From the NCBI GenBank assembly GCA_003024985.2, contig PXIH01S0003373.1: DNA of 13,299 nucleotides. One strand, given 5' to 3'. This document shows, piece by piece, positions 1 through 7,877 of the stretch (positions are counted from its first letter, which is position 1; every line of letters begins with the position of its first letter). Under the pieces are notes generated by a model. That model saw nothing but the letters and a program-made list of their open reading frames with translations, ran no database searches and was not told the origin of the DNA. Made by a program: the position numbers and the translations under genes. This DNA comes from Euperipatoides rowelli (Eukaryota > Onychophora > Udeonychophora > Euonychophora > Peripatopsidae).

Positions 1-101
1 AATTTCCTGATAATTTGAAATTTTTATCACTTGTCCCTTGGACAAGCATGTTTAAAAACTGACTTGTCCAGAGAATTTTTCACTCGTCTCAGACCACCAG
101 A

Positions 102-910
102 CTAGTCTATTTTGCAAGCCTGCAGTATAATTATATGCTCTTTTCTTACACTTTTTACAATGACCCCCTTTAAATTACTGATCCTTGCACCCACTCCCAA
201 TGATGTTATACACCTCCCCCCAATATCTTCCCTGTTCCAAACATTCCCGGCACCCCTGATACAGGAATCACCTAGAATTATTTCCCATTTATCCATACTC
301 CCTATTATTTCTTTTGATTTATATTGATCCTTTAATATTTCCCTTCCCCCACTTATTTCTTTAACCATTTCTCCTTCATTTCTTCCAACTATCTCATCCT
401 CATCCCCCACATCATCCTTTTCCTCTCCTTGCATTTTGTCAAAAATATTTTCCCCAGTTTCATCTATCAATTCAAAATCCTCTTAGCTATCCCCCTCTGT
501 CTCTAATTTTCCATAATACTCTTCACTATTTGTTTCATTTAGACCTTCAATGTTTTCCTCTTCCAAGGATAGGCTACTGTATTTTCCATCATGCATTTTC
601 CTATTTCTTCCTATTTATCCACCAAACTCCCCTATATCTATCTCCATCTGTTTCATTCATTCTTGAAATATCCCTACCTTGTGTATCATATTTTCTTTAA
701 CCTCTATACTATCCTCATTTTCCCCTTTATTTTTATTTATTAGGCTTATGTTTATATTTTTTATCATTTGAATAACTTTGTCTAGCTCCCCTTTAATCCA
801 CCAAAATCCTTTCTCATCTCTTCTATTTCTCTACCATATACGTCCATCCTATTTTTTATATTTTTTACCTCTCATATTTCACCGATACAATCCCCACATA
901 TCCATACCCC
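102..910 (-). pseudogene. Broken ORF1 of a CR1-type LINE with SGNH-hydrolase-like domain
   Basis: Read on the minus strand, this stretch holds pieces of one protein in shifting frames. At 887-904 it reads W-I-C-G-D-C, the usual last cysteine pair of a PHD-like zinc finger. A Lys/Glu/Ile-rich, coiled-coil-like stretch follows (about 560-880), then an acidic stretch. The last 122 codons (102-470) are open and contain KWEIILGDSCIRGAG, followed about 25 residues later by GVGARISNLKGVIV and then HIIILQACKID. This order matches the SGNH/GDSL-hydrolase-like domain known from CR1-type ORF1 proteins: a GDS nucleophile block, a GARI-type segment, then a hydrophobic strand before the GTND-like block. 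The GTND-like block is degraded here. Stops and frameshifts occur between the parts, so it is a pseudogene. The domain assignment is inferred from motif order; ORF2 would lie beyond the left edge. Confidence 0.55.
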
Positions 911-1230
911 TTTACTTTTTTCTTACGAATTCACACATATTTCAGGCATATATCACATTCCCCTCCTCCTTCTTTAAGTCACATTCATTTTCACAAACAC
1001 CGTCAAATCTACTCCTCTCCCTCACACTCTCCCTGCACTTAACACCTCCCTCCCCCTCCCTATCACTCCTCCTCACCTTCCTTACTTAAACCCTTAAAAA
1101 ATGTCCCTCCATGCTCACCCAAACCTTTCATATCACCTTCAGCCATTCAATTTATGTATACAATACAAAAAACACAATCCTAATTTTCCCCTTTTTTCCC
1201 TCCTTCACTTTCCTATATATTGATTGATAT
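480..1230. other. Strongly pyrimidine-rich (plus strand) tract
   Basis: For about 750 bases the plus strand is dominated by C and T, most densely at about 950-1090, where short runs of CTCC and CCTCC recur. Much of it overlaps the broken ORF1, whose Lys/Glu/Arg/Gly codons are purine-rich on the minus strand, so codon content explains part of the asymmetry. The plus-strand open frame at 778-1089 is only an antisense shadow rich in Ser, Leu, Pro and Phe. Confidence 0.5.
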
Positions 1231-1548
1231 AGATACTTCTACCCTTTATAACCTTAACTGTTTAATTACTCAACACAAAACTATATGTTAACTTAATATA
1301 TAGTATATCGATTCACTAAAATTTAGCCTCTTATATTGACATTTACACGGACCTATCCATGAGTCAACATATAAATAGAAAAATATATAATAAAATAAAA
1401 TGGAATAGCACCAGAATATAAATAATCTACGTTATATTAATACTATATAGTCTAGGTATACGAATTTAATTCAAAACCAAATCGCTAAAACAATATTTAA
1501 ATAAATAGTTTATCAAACGCCACGTTATGAATTCTTTTCTACATGAAC
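1110..1548. other. AT-rich stretch, no gene seen
   Basis: No open frame with recognisable protein similarity and no structured repeat was found. It lies between the ORF1 remnant to the left and the 3' end of LINE-A to the right, and may include degraded 5' sequence of the ORF1-bearing element. Confidence 0.4.
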
Positions 1549-1577
1549 ATTTATTTATTTATTTATTTTATTCATTT
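1549..1577. repeat. (ATTT)n simple repeat, 3' tail of LINE-A
   Basis: Tandem ATTT units ending in an imperfect ATTTTATTC. On the minus strand this lies just beyond the LINE-A 3' UTR, where such elements carry a short terminal repeat or A-rich tail. Confidence 0.8.
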
Positions 1578-1764
1578 CGTAGATCAAAAGATACAATTGA
1601 TATGAAACAAGTCAAATACAAAATGCATATACAATAAATACAATCCAAAAAAATTCCCACCCCAAAATCCCACAATTGAGACATAATAAAACAATTTATT
1701 AATTGAAAAATAAAATAAGAATACACACAAATAGCAACTGAATACACTAATAAATTGTCAAGCT

Positions 1765-3172
1765 TTATTCCATTCTTTCTCTAGATATAAATTCTTCAAA
1801 AGGGTAGTAACATTCATTTATCAAAAAGTTCTCAGTTCCCTTTTAAACTGGAATTCTTTCTCTATTTCTTTAATTCTTTGAGGTAAGTTGTTATACATTA
1901 TACAACCCACCATAACCGGACTACAATCATCAAATTATGAGAGTAAATATGATAGTCCAACATTGATCTAGTATAATGTCCATGAACTTGAAACAAATAT
2001 TATAATTTCAAATATATACAAAGAAAAAAAACGTTAGAACTTCATGCCTTTTGAAGTTAGTTCTACACGAGATCCCCCTTCCAATACCTGACATATCTAA
2101 ATGCTCTTTTTTTGTAAAATAAACAATCGCATCATGTACCCCATGCAATTATACCATAAGACAACTACAGATATATTAAACCATAATACAGAATTTTTCT
2201 CTGTTTAATTTAAGTAAGGATGACAGTCTATTTATTAAAAACAAATTAGAACTAATTTTTGAGAGAATTTTATTGATGTGTAATTCCCAGGTAAGATTAC
2301 TATCAATTATCAATCCCAAAAATTTGCCGACATTACTTCAATTTTTTCATCTTCAAATTCAATACTAAGTTTTTGTTGTAGCTCTTTTTTGATTTAAATA
2401 CCATGTAGGCTAATTTGTTTTAGAAAAAATTATGAATAGATTATTAAAATCAAAATAATTTGACAATCTCAGCAAATTCTCTTGAGTAATTGACTCCAGT
2501 TTCATGACATCTCCTCCCGTATTTATAATTGAAGTATCATNTGCATACATAATAGCTATACCTTTTAACAAGCTTGGAATATCATTTACTTATAATTTAA
2601 ATAATAATGGCCCTAAAACTGATCTTTGGGGGACACCAAACTCTGCACCTTTTGTTTGAGACAAAAGTTCTTTTTTATATCCATTTACAATATAGTTCAA
2701 TCTAACTTGTTATAGGTCTATATATAATTGTCTGGGTTTAAACTTTTACACTTTTTAAATATTTGTTTTACTATAGATTTTGTTTAATATTGATGGAAAG
2801 ATGCCTTTGTCTAGTGACTCATTTATATTATTAGTCAATGGTAAAGTTATAAAATCTGAACATTTTTTAATTAAAAATGAAGATAAACTATCCGAACTCA
2901 ATGACATTTTGCTCTTCAAACTATTAATCACTAAACTTAACTCATATTCTGTTATTTTTTCTAGGATCATGGAATCATTTAACTCTATTATATTGTCTTC
3001 ATCATTTACAGTTTTAATTTTATTTTTACTATTTATAAGTTTATTTATACTATTTACAAAATTATCGTTAAATACATTACTTATCATAAAAGGATCTGTT
3101 ATTATTTCTGAATTATATTCTAGTTATAAATTATTTTCAACCCACTCCAATGGTTCAGATTCCATCCAATAA
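1765..3172 (-). pseudogene. LINE-A ORF2 reverse transcriptase, frameshifted with internal deletion
   Basis: This is the minus-strand RT remnant of LINE-A. The N-terminal part (2755-3172) includes ITDPFMISNVFNDNF and then LSLVINSLKSK and GIFPSILNK, typical of the region before RT motif 1. A short IFKKCKSLNPDNY piece (motifs 1-2) appears near 2725-2755 in another frame. The next recognisable sequence is already just before motif B (VNGYKKELL, then FGVPQRSVLGPLLF at about 2600-2650), so the segment containing motif A and its catalytic Asp is missing. Motif C reads Y-A-x-D at 2536-2547, with an N base in the third codon. Downstream are FLGLIIDSNLTWELHI (about 2265-2330) and the C-terminal YNNLPQRIKEIE and YYPFEEFISRERME before the stop. 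Several stops and frameshifts make it non-functional. Confidence 0.8.
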
Positions 3173-3418
3173 GTGTTAATTCTAATGAAGTGTCCTATTA
3201 TTGACTTTACTAAAACAAACCAATAACTCTAAGTAAATTTAAACTGAATTGGAAATATAATCGTTTTCCTTTTATACCACACTTCGCACTAAGGCCTCAC
3301 CTCATGCACACTTTAACATTCAGAAACACACACTACTATTATCACTCAACAACTAATAAAATCAACTACTCTAAATGTTAATTCAAAAAAATATTGCATA
3401 GCAAAATAATTAAAATAA
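3173..3418. other. Spacer between two LINE fragments
   Basis: AT- and CA-rich sequence with no recognisable coding content. It separates the 5' limit of minus-strand LINE-A from the 5'-truncated plus-strand LINE-B. Confidence 0.4.
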
Positions 3419-3761
3419 ATGTCACCAAATTCCGGAGAAATAGATTTATTGGAGAAAGTACAGAGAAGGNCTACTAAGCTAATATTAGGTATTGGTAGAT
3501 TATCGTATGAGGATAGACTTGGAACTTTAAAGTTATATTCTTTAGAAAGGCGTAGGCTTAGGGGAGATATGATTCAAGTTTTCAAAATAATCAATTGATA
3601 AATTTTTTAAATTTAATGATGACTTGTTGCACCAAAAGTTTTTTTTCCACAGAGTTGTATCATTTTGGAATGGTTTACCAGAAAGGATTGTAGAATCTAA
3701 GTCAGTTGAATATTTTAAGCATAGGTTGGATGATTTTATGGATGATTTAAGTATTGTTTAG
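3419..3761 (+). pseudogene. LINE-B RT C-terminus, frameshifted
   Basis: The first frame (3419-3598) contains DLLEKVQRR, then TKLILGIGRLSYEDRLG, then LERRRLRGDMIQVFKIIN. These are hallmark C-terminal segments of CR1-like RTs (thumb and downstream helical region). A stop at 3596-3598 coincides with a one-base frame change: from 3597 a second frame runs to a stop at 3759-3761 and carries FFFHRVVSFWNGLPERIVE and SVEYFKHRLDDFM, the conserved last block of the same protein. The stretch between RGDM and RVVSFWN is shorter than usual in this family, suggesting a small internal deletion. The N at 3470 is the first base of the codon after VQRR, usually Ala in relatives. Confidence 0.85.
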
Positions 3762-3973
3762 TTTAATTATAAGAATTTGGCTTGTATTTCAATTGTTATA
3801 ATTGGTATGTTTTTATTTTTGAATAGGTCGACAAATAAAGTAGTGAAGCTAGTTAAAGTGTAGGTCTGTGGATATTTTAAGTGTGGTTAGGGGAGTTTAT
3901 TAAGGTTGTTTGGTATTTTAATGAATTATTGATAGTTTTTTTTTATTTTTTAAAATTAAAATCCCCAAATAGG

Positions 3974-4057
3974 CTAATAAAAAAAAAATTATAAAAAAAA
4001 TATATATAAAAATAATAATAAAAAAAAAAATAATAAAATTATATATTAAAAAAAAAT
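3974..4057. repeat. A-rich low-complexity segment in the LINE-B 3' UTR
   Basis: Runs of A interrupted by T, including ATAATAATA and ATATATA. It lies inside the LINE-B 3' UTR, upstream of the likely true 3' end, so it is an internal A-rich segment and not the terminal tail. Confidence 0.7.
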
Positions 4058-4071
4058 GAGATTAGGACTAG

Positions 4072-4124
4072 GGACAACCTTGCTGGACTATAATCTGGTG
4101 TTGTCCGTCATATTTGTATTTGTA
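4072..4124 (+). promoter_or_regulatory. Likely 3'-end stem-loop plus terminal repeat of LINE-B
   Basis: GGACAAC at 4072-4078 is perfectly complementary to GTTGTCC at 4100-4106, enclosing a 21-base loop, and is followed almost at once by ATTTGTATTTGTAT. In CR1/L2-type LINEs the RT recognises a stem-loop close to the 3' end followed by a short repeat. Position and order fit that role; the role itself is inferred. Confidence 0.5.
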
Positions 4125-4356
4125 TAACGTCTAGATAAGCACACAGTTTGATAAGTGTTTATTGACAAATGAACTACTGCCATCTAGTTACCAAAATTGC
4201 TACTATTTTTTTAAGCATTGAATATAACAATGTGATGATGGCTGATAATTATCAGTGATCATGCAATAGAATAATGTTATAAAATTATAAATTTTAAACA
4301 TTCTACTGCATGAAGAGTTGATTCATTGACAATTTTTTTTCATCCTCTTTTTACAA
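4125..4356. other. AT-rich spacer, no gene seen
   Basis: This stretch between LINE-B and the PHD-like fragment shows no recognisable motif. The site beyond the LINE-B 3' end begins here. Confidence 0.4.
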
Positions 4357-4533
4357 CTATTTGCTGAATTCAGATATTTTTGTACAAAATTTAGAACAAT
4401 ATTTTTCTTTTTCTCTTTTGAAATTTTTCATTTCTCTCAAAACTTTCAAACACCCTATGCATAGCCATCTCCCTTTTACCTTACTTTTATCTAATTTCAA
4501 ACGCTTTAATTGTGACCATTTTTCACATATCGC
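4357..4533 (-). pseudogene. Fragment of a LINE ORF1 with PHD-like zinc finger
   Basis: A 58-codon open stretch on the minus strand contains CEKW, then LKLDKSKVKGRWLCIGC, then a Lys/Glu/Arg-rich helix-like tail. The W-L-C-x2-C ending preceded by KSK resembles the corresponding part of the left-edge ORF1 (EKSKGVWICGDC at about 887-915), which also leads into a charged helix containing an E-x-K-N segment. This suggests the two are copies of related ORF1 proteins. Upstream of the in-frame stop at 4534-4536 the same frame gives another Cys (MRYVCKVKEEIWW). The first half of the finger is not clear. It lies just beyond the 3' end of LINE-C, so LINE-C may have inserted next to or into an older element. 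Confidence 0.4.
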
Positions 4534-4665
4534 TCACCACCATATCTCCTCCTTTACCTTACAAACATACCTCATTGCATTTTCTATCTATAGTTCTGCA
4601 CATACACATGCATAAACTGTACTGACATCTCTTGGCAAAATCTATGACTACTGTTTTAATATAAG

Positions 4666-4690
4666 TTTATTTATTTATTTATTTATTTTA
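4666..4690. repeat. (TTTA)n simple repeat, 3' tail of LINE-C
   Basis: Tandem TTTA units. On the minus strand this is the last recognisable LINE-C sequence, immediately after its 3' UTR. LINE-A ends with the same type of tetranucleotide tail. Confidence 0.8.
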
Positions 4691-4701
4691 TATATAGTCG
4701 A

Positions 4702-4717
4702 AAGTCATATATGACTT
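4702..4717. repeat. 16-bp perfect palindrome in the LINE-C 3' UTR
   Basis: AAGTCATATATGACTT is identical to its reverse complement. It lies 12 bases from the (TTTA)n tail, the position where LINE RTs often recognise a hairpin. With no unpaired loop it would form a short hairpin only with a few central bases open. Functional role is inferred. Confidence 0.55.
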
Positions 4718-4949
4718 ATGAGTATGACCATTTAGATTACATAAAAATCAAAGCATTAAAATATCCAAAATCTACAAAATCACATGAAAAATCCTACAAC
4801 ATTACATGAAAAATTATATTTGAAGATATCAAAAGTAAAACAGCATTTCACAAGCAACAAACAACAATTATATTTGATCAGCAACTTAGTTTACAAATGT
4901 TTAGGCAAAAATCTACATAAATTAACACTTACATTATATACCAACTCAA

Positions 4950-6600
4950 TAAATCTTTGGTTATGCCATAAATAAATATCTAAATTGTGCTTAAAAGATC
5001 CAAAAGTTAAGGATTGGAAAACATGACAGGGGAGATCATTCCACCATTCAATGCTTCTATTTGCAATACTTTTCTGGATCTATTAGAGTTGAAACGATTA
5101 TGACATATCTTGTATGTTTTTTCGTGTATTAGAAGTTGACAACAAATAAATTTAATTAAAGATTTTTTAGTACCACAATCTCTTTGAACATAAATACCAT
5201 ATCCCCTCTCAGAAATCTATGAGATAGGGACATAAGACCTGGAAGTCTCTTAATTCTTTCTTCATAAGGAGATTGTAAAAACCAGATATGAACTTTGTAT
5301 AAGCTCTAAAACATTTGTCAAGTTTAGCCAGGTCACCAAAGTTGAGGATCCAGATCCCAGAATGAGTACTCAAACAAAGGTTGAATGTATGATGTATATA
5401 TAGACCATTCTGAATACAGAGATCTACATAAACATTATACCATTTCTAATCCATCCAAATGTTCTGTTTGCTTTTTTCACAAGACAATTGACATGACGAC
5501 CCTACAATCAAAAAGTATACCCAGGTCCTTATGAGTGGGAGAGCAATCCAAAGAAACACCATCCATATAATAACTACAAGCATTCTTCCTATCTAGAGAG
5601 ATATCTTATGATTTTAGTCTTATCTTTGTTTACCAATAAGCCGTTATCTTTGAACCATCCAAATAGTACATCAAGTTCTTTCTGTAAAGCAATAGTGTCA
5701 TCAAAGATGTTTCTCAAAAGCTTTACATCATTAGCATAAAAGTACGAGATTCGATTTAATATTAAAATGTAGATCACTCAAGAAAGTTTTGAATAAAAAA
5801 CCAGAGGGTATCGTACCTTGTGGGAGACCACAATTAATTGGATAATTATTTGTTGTAATGCCATTTATTTTTATAGATATTGATCTTTTACTCAAATAAT
5901 CAGTAATCTAACTTATCAACCAATGTTCAAAACCAAGATATAATAGCTTGTTAACAAGTAAGATGTGATTTATTGTGTCGAATGCCGATGAGAATTCCAA
6001 ATATACCACGTCGGTGGGTATTCTGTTTTCCCAGCCCTCAAGACAGAGTTTGTTCATAGATAAATACTGCCTTTAGTTGAAAAACCCTTTCGAAAAGTGT
6101 ATTAGTGAGAGCCAAATAGGTTTATTGCAGTCGAATGAGCTTCCAATCTTTGGAGAATAACTCTCTCTGCGACCTTAGCCAGATATGATGTAAGAGCTAT
6201 TGGTCGATATGATTTAATAGCTTTTTTGTCACCACCCTTATAAGTTGGAATTACTATTCCCTCTTTCCAGGATTGAGGTATCAAGGACCATTTTATTGTA
6301 TAGTTTATTACTTCTGTAATCAGTAGAGAGAAACATTTAATGTATAAAAATCAGATGGTAATTTGATATTCCATCAACAGAAGATGAAACAGAATTGTTT
6401 ATACTTTTTATAATATCTATTACTTCGTTCAGACCTATTTCTAATTCCAAGTTTATATCTTTATCAACCGAAGAGGACTTATCCGACATTAAAACGTGTG
6501 AAATGTTTTGCCATGCAGTCACCTATCTCTATATTATCTTGTAAAATCTTTTCATCATGCAAAATTTATTTTATATGCATATAGCCGGGGTGTTTATTAA
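4950..6600 (-). pseudogene. LINE-C ORF2 reverse transcriptase, catalytically dead
   Basis: RT blocks read on the minus strand: GLNEVIDIIKSINNSVSSS (6337-6522, before motif 1); IPQSWKEGIVIPTYKGGDKK with SYRPIALTSYLAK (6102-6284, motifs 1-2); VVYLEFSSAFDTIN (about 5965-6010, motif A); CGLPQGTIPSG (about 5805-5835, motif B); YFYANDVKLL (about 5720-5745, motif C), then ALQKELDVLFGWFKDNGL and NKDKT (motif D region). The catalytic Asp of motif A is Glu (codon 5995-5997), and the first Asp of the YADD box is Asn (codon 5730-5732). C-terminal blocks include SPYEERIKRL, HRFLRGDMVFMFK and WWNDLPCHVFQS. Multiple stops and frameshifts separate the blocks. Confidence 0.85.
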
Positions 6601-7036
6601 TTACTTTTTAAATATGAGAATAATGAATTTCTGTTAGACATAGTTCTTCTCATCAATTCATCTTAAAATAACCAGCGAGCATTTCTAATTTGATTGTTAA
6701 CACTGTTTCTTATTTTTTTAAATTTTCTAAATTAGCAGCAGATTTAGATTTTATAAAGACTTTTAAAGCATTATTTTTATTTTTTATAGCAAGGCACAGA
6801 TCTTTATTTAGCCATTGAGGTTTTTTCTTCTTATCTATAGAGGTAAAAATTATTTTTCTTGGGGTATGACTGTAAATAACTTTACTTACTCTAGTAATAA
6901 CATCAGATTTCTGCTAAAAAAAATATCTGTCATCATATTTAATTTCATAGACAATGTCCTGGAGAGCTAAAGCAATAGTATCTTCATCAGCACTATGGTG
7001 ATCAAAATAAAACAAATGAAAACCCTGTGTTTCAAT
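6600..7036 (-). pseudogene. LINE-C ORF2 linker between endonuclease and RT
   Basis: Minus-strand fragments read RKIIFTSIDKKKKPQWLNKD, then LCLAIKNKNNALKVFIKSKS, then in another frame NQIRNARWLF and NRNSLFSYLKSN. LINE ORF2 proteins carry such a basic linker (W-x-N/D-K-D followed by Lys/Arg helices and a short FW/FSYLKS block) between EN and RT. Stops and frame changes show it is decayed along with the rest of ORF2. Confidence 0.6.
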
Positions 7037-7720
7037 CTAACCACTAATTTCAAAACTGATAACAATGTGATCACTGTTTCCTAAAATATTTGCCATATAT
7101 AAATTATTTATACTATCCTGTTTCTGAGAAATTATCAGATCTAAACATGAACTGGATAACCCTCTGACCCTGGTATCAAAATTGATATGTTGAATCATAA
7201 TATTATCATTAATAAAATCAAAAAATTTATAACCAAAATCAGATTCATTATATTTATTTTGACCCTTCAACCAATCTATCATAGGGAAATTGAAATCTCC
7301 AATTAATAACATGTCACAACATTCATGTTGTTTTACCAGTGATAAACATCTATCAAGGCAGATCAAAAGATTATCACATTAAAGAATGTGATATTTGGAG
7401 AACGTTAAATTACACAAAATAAAAATTTTCTTTTGCAAGAAATTGTAAATATTTTAATATCTCTAGTTCTATTACCGTATAGGTTTTGGCAACAATTCAG
7501 AGTCCAAAGACAAACTTATAAACACTATAATTCCACCTCCCTTCTTCATAAGTCTATCTCTTCTAAAATTTATATAGCCAAGGATTGATATCTCTTCATC
7601 TGTAATCATCAAATTTCAACAACTATAATCATATCTGATTTTTCAATGTTTATTAAGCATTTTAGATCGTCCATTTTGTTTCTCAATGAACATGCATTAG
7701 TGTATTAGCACTTTAAATTT
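7037..7720 (-). pseudogene. LINE-C ORF2 APE-type endonuclease, frameshifted
   Basis: The N-terminal part (about 7615-7720) reads YTNACSLRNKMDDLKCLI and DMIIVVE, matching the start of LINE endonucleases (N-A-R-S-L-x-NK, then the strand carrying the catalytic Glu, which is kept). A second frame gives EISILGYINFRRDRL and KKGGGIIVF (about 7520-7610). The C-terminal half is one open stretch of 109 codons (7037-7366) with LLIGDFNFPMIDW (metal-binding GDFN), FDTRVRG, SSCLDLIIS and LGNSDHIVISFEI (conserved SDH). In an active element this enzyme nicks target DNA to prime reverse transcription. Key residues survive, but the reading frame is broken at least twice. Confidence 0.85.
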
Positions 7721-7734
7721 TTATCAACTGATTG

Positions 7735-7870
7735 CTATTTAGGGGTATCTAAATTTCCCACTGAGGGATCAGGTAGAATAATTTTAGTATGTGAGGTCTC
7801 GGAAGTTATATCGTGAGATGATGCAATTGGATTCGGGATAACGTTATTATGATCAGATTTTTTTATTTTT
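7735..7870 (-). pseudogene. Ser/Thr/Pro-rich segment between LINE-C ORF1 and EN
   Basis: Directly after the ORF1 stop, the next open minus-strand frame encodes KKSDHNNVIPNPIASSHD, SETSHTKIILPDPS and NLDTPK, then a stop at 7735-7737. The EN sequence continues in the same frame past that stop. It could be the true end of ORF1 (requiring a frameshift near 7875) or the N-terminal lead of ORF2. Confidence 0.4.
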
Positions 7871-7877
7871 AGAAGAA

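Larger units (their letters stand above)
1549..3172 (-). mobile_element. LINE-A: non-LTR retrotransposon remnant, 5'-truncated
   Basis: On the minus strand this unit runs from RT-domain sequence near 3172 to an ORF2 stop at 1765-1767, about 190 bases of 3' UTR, and a (TTTA)n tetranucleotide run at 1549-1577. This is the normal order for the 3' part of a LINE. The C-terminal pattern (NNLP, a charged helix, then YYPFEEF shortly before the stop) resembles Jockey-like elements more than the CR1-like C-terminus of LINE-B and LINE-C, so it is a different family. No EN or ORF1 is visible, as expected of 5' truncation. Target-site duplications were not found. Confidence 0.75.
3419..4124 (+). mobile_element. 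LINE-B: 5'-truncated CR1-like element
   Basis: A plus-strand LINE 3' end: the last part of an RT (3419-3761), about 350 bases of 3' UTR with an A-rich segment, a 35-base stem-loop region (4072-4106) and a terminal ATTTGTATTTGTAT. Similarity starts abruptly at about 3419 within the coding region, the usual result of incomplete reverse transcription. Its C-terminal motifs match CR1-like elements. Its orientation is opposite to every other LINE remnant in the window. Confidence 0.8.

Noticed and set aside
778-1089. Plus-strand open frame of 103 codons
   Set aside because: Low-complexity Ser/Leu/Pro/Phe product of a pyrimidine-rich strand, antisense to the ORF1 remnant; no family features.
2780-3172. 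Plus-strand open frame of 130 codons
   Set aside because: Antisense of the LINE-A RT, whose minus-strand translation has clear RT motifs.
4361-4615. Plus-strand open frame of 84 codons
   Set aside because: Antisense of the PHD-like fragment; the product has no recognisable feature.
4784-4975. Plus-strand open frame of 63 codons
   Set aside because: Lies antisense to the LINE-C 3' region, with no recognisable motif.
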